Program-made: the position numbers and the translations under genes
The notes under the pieces: generated by a model
The model's input: only the letters and a program-made list of their open reading frames with translations
The model's database searches: none
What the model was told of the DNA's origin: nothing
Assembly (NCBI GenBank): GCA_963457665.1
Contig: OY735207.1
Location: forward strand, 55,531,279-55,595,278
Length of the DNA: 64,000 bases
Reading direction: 5' to 3'
DNA from: Thysanoteuthis rhombus
Taxonomy: Eukaryota > Mollusca > Cephalopoda > Oegopsida > Thysanoteuthidae
In this document: one piece after another, positions 26,342 through 35,307 of the stretch
How the letters are laid out: each line of letters begins with the position of its first letter
Numbering within the stretch: position 1 is the stretch's first letter

Positions 26342-28648
26342 ATGGCCGACGAGGCCAGGAGGGCCTTGTTTGCTTCCCCCGATAAGGGGGAGGGCGGGGG
26401 CACATCCACACCCCCTAAAATAGGGAAAAAAAAACAAAAAAAACAAGAAAAAATGTCTACAACACAGACAAACAGTACAAGTGAAAAGAATTCAGACATG
26501 AAAAAATCCCCCGTCCATGAAGGGAGGGGGGAAAATACAGACTCGCCGATTCCGGCGGGACAACAACAGCAACAAGAAAAGACAAGTGGGGACTCTCCTA
26601 ACGTTTGGTCATCCCCTCCCGTAATAAATACAGTCAATGTGGCGGAATTCGTCAAGCGTTGCCAGACATACAGTCACCTTGTAAAAGAGGACGGCTTACT
26701 GGTGGACTTGGTCGAATTGAAAGACATTGAGAAAAAAATGGTGTCCGTCTTTTTGGTCGACAAGAAGTCAAACCGAATTGTCCGATCAAACAAAGACATA
26801 GTGTTGAAAGCACTGGCTAGCTTAGGAATCAAAGCCAAACAAGTTGTTAAAGGCGATGGCTTTGCGATGTGGGACGTACTATTGCCCACTGAACAGGACT
26901 GTTCAGATCTCCTGCGCCGAGAGCTCCAAACGAAGGAGCATTACATTCGCGTTGAGTATCTCGGCCGGAGAAGGACCCGGGTAATAGCACATGAGGTGCC
27001 CAGCTTCGTACTCGGGGAACATATCGGGGCTTTTCTCCTGAAATACGGAGAAATTGTCTCGGTTGACTCCGAGGCGATGCGTGGGGAGTGGCGTTTTGAT
27101 CTGATGATCGACAGGAAGGCGTTCCTGGCCATTCCCAACTATTTGGACATAGGTGGTCGGAGGCGGCTGCCTCTTATCGTAAAAGGTAGGAGGCCAGTCT
27201 GCTGGATATGCGGGGAGGCCGGTCACCTCGCCGCTATCTGCAAAAAGAAACCGTCCAGCCTGACGCAAGACCCTTCCCACTCAGTTTCTGTGACCGCCCA
27301 AAAGGAGGCTCCCGTAGTCTCGCCTACTGCCATGACTGGAGGAATCCAGTCAGATGCCGGGAGAGGTAAAAGTCTCCCCTCACCTAAACCGTCGACTCCG
27401 TCACCAAAGGTGGTGGCACAAAAAGAGAAGACGGAGGGGGAGTGGCAGGTAGTAGGTCGTAGTGGGAAGAAGGCCCAAATAGAAGCACCCCTGTTGCCAC
27501 ATATCCTAATGCGAACCGACACCGACAGTCCCCAAGGAGAGACCCCGCAGTCTTATGCGGAACGGGCTAGAGTAGGGGGTTATGCTAGTCCGAGTCGTGA
27601 AAAAAAAGAAATGGCGGCGGCGTTGCTCATAAAACTTAAGTCCAGGCAGCCAGCAGAGAGGGTTACCCCTCCACCCTCTCCCCGAACAATACACAGCCCT
27701 TCGGTAAAAAAATCACCCCCCAAAAAAACAGAATTGACAGTTTTAAAAAAATCACCCCCCAAAGAAACACAATTGACAGTTTTAAAAAAACCTTCCCCCC
27801 AAAAAACTGAAACAACAATTTTGAAAAAATCCCCCCCCAAAAAAACAGAACTGACAATATCTCCCAGACACACACCGAGACACACACCCAAGAAAAATCA
27901 GACAGTGCAAGAACCTACATCTTCTCCAACTCCTCCATTGCCGCCCACTCTACTGTTATTTTCACAACCTCCCCCGCCACCGCCGCCGCCGCCGCCGCCA
28001 TCACCGCCGCCGTCGTCGTCCCCCCCATCAACACCATCAACAATATCAACAACACCAACACCTACACAAACACCAACACAATCGGCCTCACAAAAGAGGC
28101 CGAGAAGCCCAGCCGGGGGAGACGCCGGCGAGCCGACCAAAAAGGAGAAAAAAGTACGACACAAGAGAGGGGTCCACATCTGCCGTGTCGACCCGGACAT
28201 TTTAGAAAAATCGAAGCTTCAGCAGCAAGCCCTAAGGAATTTAAAAGTCCTCCACAGTTTCCGGTTCGTCGAGCCCGGAAGACGCGACGTGGAGGACCCC
28301 ACCTTGTTCCCAGGGCTTAAAAAGCTGCTGACGGTAGTCCGGGTCGGAGACACCTCGCGGCAGGTGTGGGATATGCTCCGGGAGGCCAATGGGGCCTTCC
28401 AAATGACCACACCACTGGCTGTCTGGCATCATCCGGACTTGCAGAAATTAAAGAACTTTTGCTCTGGGAGGGTCCCCGTCTTCATGCACCCCTCCCTTTA
28501 TAGGGCAGCAAAACTAACATTCCCTAGGCACGTCGGCGGCGTGTCCCTGGACGGCACCATCAAGACTGAGATGGGCACTGATCCTATGGGACCCGCTGTC
28601 GGTGTGCTATCACCGGCAATGTTCGCGTCAGGAGGGCAACGCCAATAG
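26342..28648 (+). CDS. LINE ORF1 protein, unit 4 (768 aa, type B)
   Basis: Four Lys-Ser-Pro repeats (about 27706-27858), one more than units 2 and 3. Near the N-terminus it reads KIGKKKQKKQEK, like unit 1, where other units read KIGKKNKKKQEK. The cause is A9-C-A8 versus A8-C-A9, a length-neutral shift in a homopolymer. Private residues include KKPSPQKTE, TELTISPRH and TVQEPT. The knuckle and C-terminal domain are intact. Confidence 0.92.
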   Translation: MADEARRALFASPDKGEGGGTSTPPKIGKKKQKKQEKMSTTQTNSTSEKNSDMKKSPVHEGRGENTDSPIPAGQQQQQEKTSGDSPNVWSSPPVINTVNVAEFVKRCQTYSHLVKEDGLLVDLVELKDIEKKMVSVFLVDKKSNRIVRSNKDIVLKALASLGIKAKQVVKGDGFAMWDVLLPTEQDCSDLLRRELQTKEHYIRVEYLGRRRTRVIAHEVPSFVLGEHIGAFLLKYGEIVSVDSEAMRGEWRFDLMIDRKAFLAIPNYLDIGGRRRLPLIVKGRRPVCWICGEAGHLAAICKKKPSSLTQDPSHSVSVTAQKEAPVVSPTAMTGGIQSDAGRGKSLPSPKPSTPSPKVVAQKEKTEGEWQVVGRSGKKAQIEAPLLPHILMRTDTDSPQGETPQSYAERARVGGYASPSREKKEMAAALLIKLKSRQPAERVTPPPSPRTIHSPSVKKSPPKKTELTVLKKSPPKETQLTVLKKPSPQKTETTILKKSPPKKTELTISPRHTPRHTPKKNQTVQEPTSSPTPPLPPTLLLFSQPPPPPPPPPPPSPPPSSSPPSTPSTISTTPTPTQTPTQSASQKRPRSPAGGDAGEPTKKEKKVRHKRGVHICRVDPDILEKSKLQQQALRNLKVLHSFRFVEPGRRDVEDPTLFPGLKKLLTVVRVGDTSRQVWDMLREANGAFQMTTPLAVWHHPDLQKLKNFCSGRVPVFMHPSLYRAAKLTFPRHVGGVSLDGTIKTEMGTDPMGPAVGVLSPAMFASGGQRQ

Positions 28649-28657
28649 ATTAACAAG

Positions 28658-31600
28658 ATGGCTCTCTATTTAGCAAGTTTGAATGGTCGTGGTTGCCGGA
28701 ATGAGTCGAGAAGAGCTAGACTCTGTCGTCTCCTCCGGCACCTCGACGTGAGTATTTGTTGTTTACAGGAGACTCATTTTATTTCGAGCGACAATGAGAG
28801 TGTGCTGTCTCGAGATTTCCGTCTCTTTTCAGCATATTTTGATTACCGCTCCAGAGGTGTCTCTTGGCTAATAAGCCATTCTTTGAATGCGGTGTGTTCC
28901 CTTGTGTATGCAGACCCGGCGGGCAGATTGTGCGTCGTTGATGTTACCATAAGAGGGGAGGCTTTTCGTCTGATTGGGGTTTATGCGCCCAACGGCCAGG
29001 GTGAGCGAATCAACTTCTTTCGGCAGATCGATCAGTTCGTAGTTCCGTCGAGACGGCTAGTGTTAGCGGGTGATTGGAATGCCGTCCTTGATCCCGATAT
29101 AGACCGAGGGGTAAATAGGGGAACTAACAACGGTGACGTGATTCCGTTTCGGGATTTGATCAACAGGCTTGACCTGGTGGATAAATTCCGAAACGAACAC
29201 CCCCGCCAAGTAGTATGGACTTGGACTAATAGTGGCGACCCGAGTTCGGTGCAACGTTCCAGTTACATCGATCGGGTCTTAGCTAGAAGAGTCGACCATA
29301 AGTTTTTGGAATGTCCAAGTTTCCATAGCGTCCCCTTTTCGGACCATAGATTAGTAAGGGCCCGAATGAATTTAGGTATAGCTAAGCCCTTCAAGTCTGG
29401 TTACTGGAAATTCAACACATCCCTCGTGGATATGGAGGATTTTCGGGACCAGCTAACATCACTAATCCAGCGGGAACTGACGGGGGCTATCCTGGGTAAT
29501 AAATTCTGGGGGAACCTCAAAAACAAAATTAGGTCTTTTGCTGCCGATTACAGTAGGCGACTCAACCTAGTGAGACTAGCGGCACAAAAGGCACTAGAAG
29601 ATCGGATCGAGAGGGCGGTGGAGGGAGGGGACTCTAGCCAGGTTAAGATAGCTAAGGCAGAGTTGGCCTCCTTGCATGCCAAGAAGGATCAAGCTCTAGT
29701 AGTTAGAGCTAGATTAAAAAGAATGTCCCCCGAGGCAACGAATATGGCCGATGAGCTGAGGCTAGAAGAAATTAGGAGTGCGTCTAGTCGGTATATCTCC
29801 AGCGTCACATCGCCGGACGGACGTCTTGTGACCACAAACGAAGGTATCTGTGAGGTGTTTCGTGCCAATTTTCAGGAACTATTCACCAGGGAAGCTAGAC
29901 TGAATTCGGCTCAGTTCGACGCCTATTTAGCTGACTTCCCTCGCCTTGAGGCGACTGAAGCAGCTGGGTGCGAGGGGCCCATAACAGAGGATGAAATCCG
30001 GGAAGCGTTAAAGAGCATCGAGAAGGAGAAGACACCGGGGATCGATGGTTTACCTTACGAAGTGTATTTGAGGCTGTCGCCCATTTTTGTTCACTTGCTG
30101 GCTTTGATCTTTAACCACTGGTTAAAGCAGGGGAGAATCCCCAGCCGCTTTACCAGAGGGGTAGTGAAATTGCTATGCAAGGACAAAAATGGAGGGGACG
30201 GGGTAGATAACTTCAGGCCCATAACTCTGCTCAATACAGAGTTAAAGATTTTGGCCAAGGTCCTCGCCAACCGACTGCAGACTGTGCTGGAGAGTCTGAT
30301 TGGCCCCGAACAGACTTGCTCTGTAAAGGGTCGGACTATCCAAGACAATCTGCACACGGTGCGCACGATCATTGAGAAAGTCGACAATGGAGCCGCGCTG
30401 ATCAAGTTAGATCAGTCCAAAGCATTCGATAGGGTCGACCATCGTTTTCTCGAGTCCGTCTTATCCGCGTCTGGCTTCGGTGAGATCTTTCGCTCCTGGA
30501 TTCGTCTCTTGTATGCATCCCCCAGCTCGGTGGTGGAAGTGAATGGAGTGAGGTCGAAAGCCTTTCAGTTGTCCAGATCAGTTCGTCAAGGTTGTCCACT
30601 TTCGCCGATGCTGTACATTCTTGCGCTGGAACCTTTCCTGCGCAAAGTAAAGGCGAATCCGGTCCTGCGCGGGCTAACCTTGCCTGGTGGTCACACGCCA
30701 GTCAAGTATACCGCCTACGTTGATGACATAACTTTGCTTGTAACGAGCAGTGCCGAGATCAGGGAAATCAGCGTAGAGATCCAAAGGTATGAGACGGTGA
30801 CAGGGGCCAAAGCCAACTGCCGCAAGTCTGAGGGCTTGTTGCTGGACTCGTGGAGAGGGCGCTCTCTCCCTGGTCCCTTTGCCTGGACGGAAGGGCCGTG
30901 CAAGATACTCGGCGTCTGGTTCGGTCCCGACCTCCAGTTGGAGAAAAATTGGTCGGGTGTACTGGAAAAGGTAGAGAAAGCAGTTGATCTGTGGACTCGG
31001 AGGAAGCTCTCCTTCAAGGGTAGGGCCGAGGTGTGCGTCTCTCACATCTACCCCCTTATCCTTTACCGACTTTCAGTGCTCCCTCTTCCGTGTACCGACC
31101 AACAAAAGTTGGAAGGTGCCATGTTTCGACTCCTATGGGGTCACAGGCACCCCATGGTATCTCGCAAGATCTGTCAGCTCCAACCTGCGGAAGGCGGCCT
31201 AGGAATGCCGAACATCAAAGCTCGGCAACATAGTCTACGCTTGACTTTCTTAGGTCGGATGTGTACGCAAGAAGAGCAGAACGGCGAATTCTGGAAAGAA
31301 GACGCCAGGAAGGCTTTCCCAGCCTTAAGAAACGTGCATTCCGACGACGGGGGTGAGGCCCGCCGTAGACCCCGGGCGGAATGCTCTTTCTATCGAGAAT
31401 GCCGACACGCTCTCCGAGTTTTTTCTCGGGTGAAGGTATGCCTCAACGACACCCGGTCGTTGTCGAGGAGGGCATTATATCGGGTAATAGTGAGGGGGTC
31501 CGTTCGAGACGAAATGATCGAGGGGCTCGGTTTAACGAAGGCGGAGAGTCGCTCAATCTGGCCTTGGACGCCCGGACTGAGGTGCCTCAATAACAACGAG

Positions 31601-32107
31601 GCGTCCCTCACCTGGCTAGTCATACGGAATGCTCTCTGGGTCGGCAAACGGCTTTTTGCAGCGGGTCTGGTAGTTTCACCAGAGTGCATGCGCTGTGGTG
31701 GAATGGAGGAGTCTATTGAGCACGCCTTCTTCCACTGCAGCGTGGTGCAACCGCTGTGCAAGCTGGTTGAAGGCCACATGGTTCGCATCGTCGGGGCACG
31801 GTTTTTTGCCTTGGATGCCAGTGTTGTCTGCAGCAATGTGTTCCCATCGTTGGAGAAGGACGCACATATAGTGCTAATGTGCTTACTTGGCGTGATGCGA
31901 ATGGTGATTTGGACGACGCGTCAGAAGGGGTTCCACGAAGGAGAGCATTTCACTCCCGAACAACTGATTGCGTTCTTTGGGCACCAGCTCAAAGTCAAAA
32001 TCAGGGTCGAGAGGGGGAGGCTCCCTTGGTCGGAATTCAACGGAAGGTGGGTGAGAGTTGCCCGACTGTGTCGAGTGAAAGGTGCTGAATTAGAGTGGTT
32101 TTTTTGA
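28658..32107 (+). CDS. LINE ORF2, unit 4: endonuclease-reverse transcriptase (1149 aa)
   Basis: Open over the full length, with endonuclease and RT catalytic residues present. It carries D511N and a private G722R (NCRKSEG) about 30 residues after YVDD, in the region corresponding to RT motif D. This is the only non-conservative private change near the RT core among the complete copies. Its effect on activity is unknown. Confidence 0.94.
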   Translation: MALYLASLNGRGCRNESRRARLCRLLRHLDVSICCLQETHFISSDNESVLSRDFRLFSAYFDYRSRGVSWLISHSLNAVCSLVYADPAGRLCVVDVTIRGEAFRLIGVYAPNGQGERINFFRQIDQFVVPSRRLVLAGDWNAVLDPDIDRGVNRGTNNGDVIPFRDLINRLDLVDKFRNEHPRQVVWTWTNSGDPSSVQRSSYIDRVLARRVDHKFLECPSFHSVPFSDHRLVRARMNLGIAKPFKSGYWKFNTSLVDMEDFRDQLTSLIQRELTGAILGNKFWGNLKNKIRSFAADYSRRLNLVRLAAQKALEDRIERAVEGGDSSQVKIAKAELASLHAKKDQALVVRARLKRMSPEATNMADELRLEEIRSASSRYISSVTSPDGRLVTTNEGICEVFRANFQELFTREARLNSAQFDAYLADFPRLEATEAAGCEGPITEDEIREALKSIEKEKTPGIDGLPYEVYLRLSPIFVHLLALIFNHWLKQGRIPSRFTRGVVKLLCKDKNGGDGVDNFRPITLLNTELKILAKVLANRLQTVLESLIGPEQTCSVKGRTIQDNLHTVRTIIEKVDNGAALIKLDQSKAFDRVDHRFLESVLSASGFGEIFRSWIRLLYASPSSVVEVNGVRSKAFQLSRSVRQGCPLSPMLYILALEPFLRKVKANPVLRGLTLPGGHTPVKYTAYVDDITLLVTSSAEIREISVEIQRYETVTGAKANCRKSEGLLLDSWRGRSLPGPFAWTEGPCKILGVWFGPDLQLEKNWSGVLEKVEKAVDLWTRRKLSFKGRAEVCVSHIYPLILYRLSVLPLPCTDQQKLEGAMFRLLWGHRHPMVSRKICQLQPAEGGLGMPNIKARQHSLRLTFLGRMCTQEEQNGEFWKEDARKAFPALRNVHSDDGGEARRRPRAECSFYRECRHALRVFSRVKVCLNDTRSLSRRALYRVIVRGSVRDEMIEGLGLTKAESRSIWPWTPGLRCLNNNEASLTWLVIRNALWVGKRLFAAGLVVSPECMRCGGMEESIEHAFFHCSVVQPLCKLVEGHMVRIVGARFFALDASVVCSNVFPSLEKDAHIVLMCLLGVMRMVIWTTRQKGFHEGEHFTPEQLIAFFGHQLKVKIRVERGRLPWSEFNGRWVRVARLCRVKGAELEWFF

Positions 32108-32777
32108 GATCTATTGGTTAATTAAGGATTTTGCAGTCCTGACACGAACGTGCTAACCCAGCCCAGGTTAGGATAGATTAGATTTTCCTTTTCTGTTAGC
32201 CAACAGTTTTCTTAGCTAGGGAGAGAATGATCATCAGCCCCCCTTTTTTTTTCTGTCCTCCACTTTTTTCGATTCCCATCCCCTCCCCCTCTAGATGACA
32301 GAAGGTAAAGTTTTCCAGAGGATGTTTGAGAGATTTTTTTTTTTTTTTTTTTTTTTTTTCTGTCTCGACATCCATCTTTTCGTCTGGTTAACTTGCTGTT
32401 CTGCCATGTTAGGTCTTTTGTGGGGGGTCACATACTAATTTCGTTTTCGTTTTTTTTTCTGTAAATATATATCAGTCATTGGGGTTCATTTTATTTGTAA
32501 ATATTCATCATAATTTTATTCCCCCCCCACACACAAAAATTGTAAATAGGGGTTTAGAGTAGTTTTTACATCATAGAGAGAATCTGACTTTATGGTAAAT
32601 GCAGTATGAAAGAGACCAGGAAAAATGTGTTGTTTTGGTAAATGGATGTATATAGTGTGATTGGGTCAGTGCATGAGACTAGCTAAGATAAGATTAGGAA
32701 TAGAGTTGACCAGTCCTTATACCCCACTCCCCCCTTCGACTTCATGTCATATTTCTCTCTTTCAGAGAATAAATAAT
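32108..32777 (+). promoter_or_regulatory. Unit 4 3' UTR with T26 tract and terminal hairpin
   Basis: T run 32334-32359 (26 T). Terminal hairpin 32753-32769, then TAAATAAT. Has the one-T-longer CAGTTTTCTTAG shared only with unit 7. Confidence 0.7.
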
Positions 32778-32991
32778 CACAGATCGCTCGACGGGATTAT
32801 TGTTACATTTTTTGGCAAAAAAAAGACAAGTTTCCTGCGACCACACCGAACAAGATAACGGACTAGTAGGACCCCCTTGAAACTCTAGTTCGAAAAGATA
32901 AGCCCTTGTTGTTTTTTCGATTTGACTCGATTTTTTTTTGTTCCGATTTTTTTGTTGTTTGTCTTGATTTTGTATTTTTTTCTTTCCCTTC
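32778..32991 (+). promoter_or_regulatory. Unit 5 5' leader
   Basis: 214 nt, with one GACTCGATTT word and TTGTTCCG. Together with unit 6 it is the shortest leader. Confidence 0.5.
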
Positions 32992-35298
32992 ATGGCCGAC
33001 GAGGCCAGGAGGGCCTTGTTTGCTTCCCCCGATAAGGGGGAGGGCGGGGGCACATCCACACCCCCTAAAATAGGGAAAAAAAACAAAAAAAAACAAGAAA
33101 AAATGTCTACAACACAGACAAACAGTACAAATGAAAAGAATTCAGACATGAAAAAATCCCCCGTCCATGAAGGGAGGGGGGAAAATACAGACTCGCCGAT
33201 TCCGGCGGGACAACAACAGCAACAAGAAAAGACAAGTGGGGACTCTCCTAACGTTTGGTCATCCCCTCCCGTAATAAATACAGTCAATGTGGCGGAATTC
33301 GTCAAGCGTTGCCAGACATACAGTCACCTTGTAAAAGAGGACGGCTTACTGGTGGACTTGGTCGAATTGAAAGACATTGAAAAGAAAATGGTGTCCGTCT
33401 TTTTGGTCGACAAGAAGTCAAACCGAATTGTCCGATCAAACAAAGACATAGTGTTGAAAGCACTGGCTAGCTTAGGAATCAAAGCCAAACAAGTTGTTAA
33501 AGGCGATGGCTTTGCGATGTGGGACGTACTATTGCCCACTGAACAGGACTGTTCAGATCTCCTGCGCCGAGAGCTCCAAACGAAGGAGCATTACATTCGT
33601 GTTGAGTATCTCGGCCGGAGAAGGACCCGGGTAATAGCACATGAGGTGCCCAGCTTCGTACTCGGGGAACATATCGGGGCTTTTCTCCTGAAATACGGAG
33701 AAATTGTCTCGGTTGACTCCGAGGCGATGCGTGGGGAGTGGCGTTTTGATCTTATGATCGACAGGAAGGCGTTCCTGGCCATTCCCAACTATTTGGACAT
33801 AGGTGGTCGGAGGCGGCTGCCTCTTATCGTAAAAGGTAGGAGGCCAGTCTGCTGGATATGCGGGGAGGCCGGTCACCTCGCCGCTATCTGCAAAAAGAAA
33901 CCGTCCAGCCTGACGCAAGACCCTTCCCACTCAGTTTCTGTGACCGCCCAAAAGGAGGCTCCCGTAGTCTCGCCTACTGCCATGACTGGAGGAATCCAGT
34001 CAGATGCCGGGAGAGGTAAAAGTCTCCCCTCACCTAAACCGTCGACTCCGTCACCAAAGGTGGTGGCACAAAAAGAGAAGACGGAGGGGGAGTGGCAGGT
34101 AGTAGGTCGTAGTGGGAAGAAGGCCCAAATAGAAGCACCCCTGTTGCCACATATCCTAAAGCGAACCGACACCGACAGTCCCCAAGGAGAGACCCCGCAG
34201 TCTTATGCGGAACGGGCTAGAGTAGGGGGTTATGCTAGTCCGAGTCGTGAAAAAAAAGAAATGGCGGCGGCGTTGCTCATAAAACTTAAGTCCAGGCAGC
34301 CAGCAGAGAGGGTTACCCCTCCACCCTCTCCCCGAACAATACACAGTCCTTCGGTAAAAAAATCACCCCCCAAAAAAACAGAATTGACAGTTTTAAAAAA
34401 ATCACCCCCCAAAGAAACACAATTGACAGTTTTAAAAAAATCTTCCCCCCAAAAAACTGAAACAACAATTTTGAAAAAATCCCCCCCCAAAAAAACAGAA
34501 CTGACAACATCTCCCAGACACACACCCAGACACACACCCAAGAAAAATCAGACAAAACCAGAACTCACATCTTCTCCAACTCCTCCATTGCCGCCCACTC
34601 TACTGTTATTTTCGCAACCTCCCCCGCCACCGCCGCCGCCGCCGCCGCCATCACCGCCGCCGTCGTCGTCCCCCCCATCAACACCATCAACAATATCAAC
34701 AACACCAACACCTACACAAACACCAACACAATCGGCCTCACAAAAGAGGCCGAGAAGCCCAGCCGGGGGAGACGCCGGCGAGCCAACAAAAAAAGAAAAA
34801 AAAGTGAGACACAAGAGAGGGGTCCACATCTGCCGTGTCGACCCGGACATTATAGAAAAATCGAAGCTTCAGCAGCAAGCCCTAAGGAATTTAAAAGTCC
34901 TCCACAGTTTCCGGTTCGTCGAGCCCGGAAGACGCGACGTGGAGGACCCCACCTTGTTCCCAGGGCTTAAAAAGCTGCTAACAGTAGTCCGGGTCGGAGA
35001 CACCTCGCGGCAGGTGTGGGATATGCTCCGAGAGGCCAATGGGGCCTTCCAAATGACCACACCACTGGCTGTCTGGCATCATCCGGACTTGCAGAAACTA
35101 AAGAACTTTTGTTCAGGGAGGGTCCCCGTCTTTATGCACCCCTCCCTTTATAGGGCAGCAAAATTAACATTCCCTAGGCACGTCGGCGGCGTGTCCCTGG
35201 ATGGCACCATCAGAACTGAGATGGGCACTGATCCTATGGGACCCGCTGTCGGTGTGCTATCACCGGCAATGTTCGCGTCAGGAGGGCAACGCCAATAG
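32992..35298 (+). CDS. LINE ORF1 protein, unit 5 (768 aa, type B)
   Basis: Four Lys-Ser-Pro repeats and an 11-proline run. NSTNEKNSDM (Ser to Asn) is shared with units 6 and 7 only. DIIEKSK and TIRTEMG occur in the C-terminal domain. The spacer after its stop reads ACTAACAAG, the only change seen in the 9-nt ORF1-ORF2 spacer. Confidence 0.92.
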   Translation: MADEARRALFASPDKGEGGGTSTPPKIGKKNKKKQEKMSTTQTNSTNEKNSDMKKSPVHEGRGENTDSPIPAGQQQQQEKTSGDSPNVWSSPPVINTVNVAEFVKRCQTYSHLVKEDGLLVDLVELKDIEKKMVSVFLVDKKSNRIVRSNKDIVLKALASLGIKAKQVVKGDGFAMWDVLLPTEQDCSDLLRRELQTKEHYIRVEYLGRRRTRVIAHEVPSFVLGEHIGAFLLKYGEIVSVDSEAMRGEWRFDLMIDRKAFLAIPNYLDIGGRRRLPLIVKGRRPVCWICGEAGHLAAICKKKPSSLTQDPSHSVSVTAQKEAPVVSPTAMTGGIQSDAGRGKSLPSPKPSTPSPKVVAQKEKTEGEWQVVGRSGKKAQIEAPLLPHILKRTDTDSPQGETPQSYAERARVGGYASPSREKKEMAAALLIKLKSRQPAERVTPPPSPRTIHSPSVKKSPPKKTELTVLKKSPPKETQLTVLKKSSPQKTETTILKKSPPKKTELTTSPRHTPRHTPKKNQTKPELTSSPTPPLPPTLLLFSQPPPPPPPPPPPSPPPSSSPPSTPSTISTTPTPTQTPTQSASQKRPRSPAGGDAGEPTKKEKKVRHKRGVHICRVDPDIIEKSKLQQQALRNLKVLHSFRFVEPGRRDVEDPTLFPGLKKLLTVVRVGDTSRQVWDMLREANGAFQMTTPLAVWHHPDLQKLKNFCSGRVPVFMHPSLYRAAKLTFPRHVGGVSLDGTIRTEMGTDPMGPAVGVLSPAMFASGGQRQ

Positions 35299-35307
35299 AC
35301 TAACAAG

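Larger units (their letters stand above)
26112..32777 (+). mobile_element. LINE unit 4 (complete, type B)
   Basis: 6666 bp. The first leader class is expanded with extra GACTCGATTT words. Many markers are shared with unit 7, three units downstream (LMRTD and TIKTEMG in ORF1, GCTCTGGG near 28460, CAGTTTTCTTAG in the 3' UTR). Confidence 0.95.
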
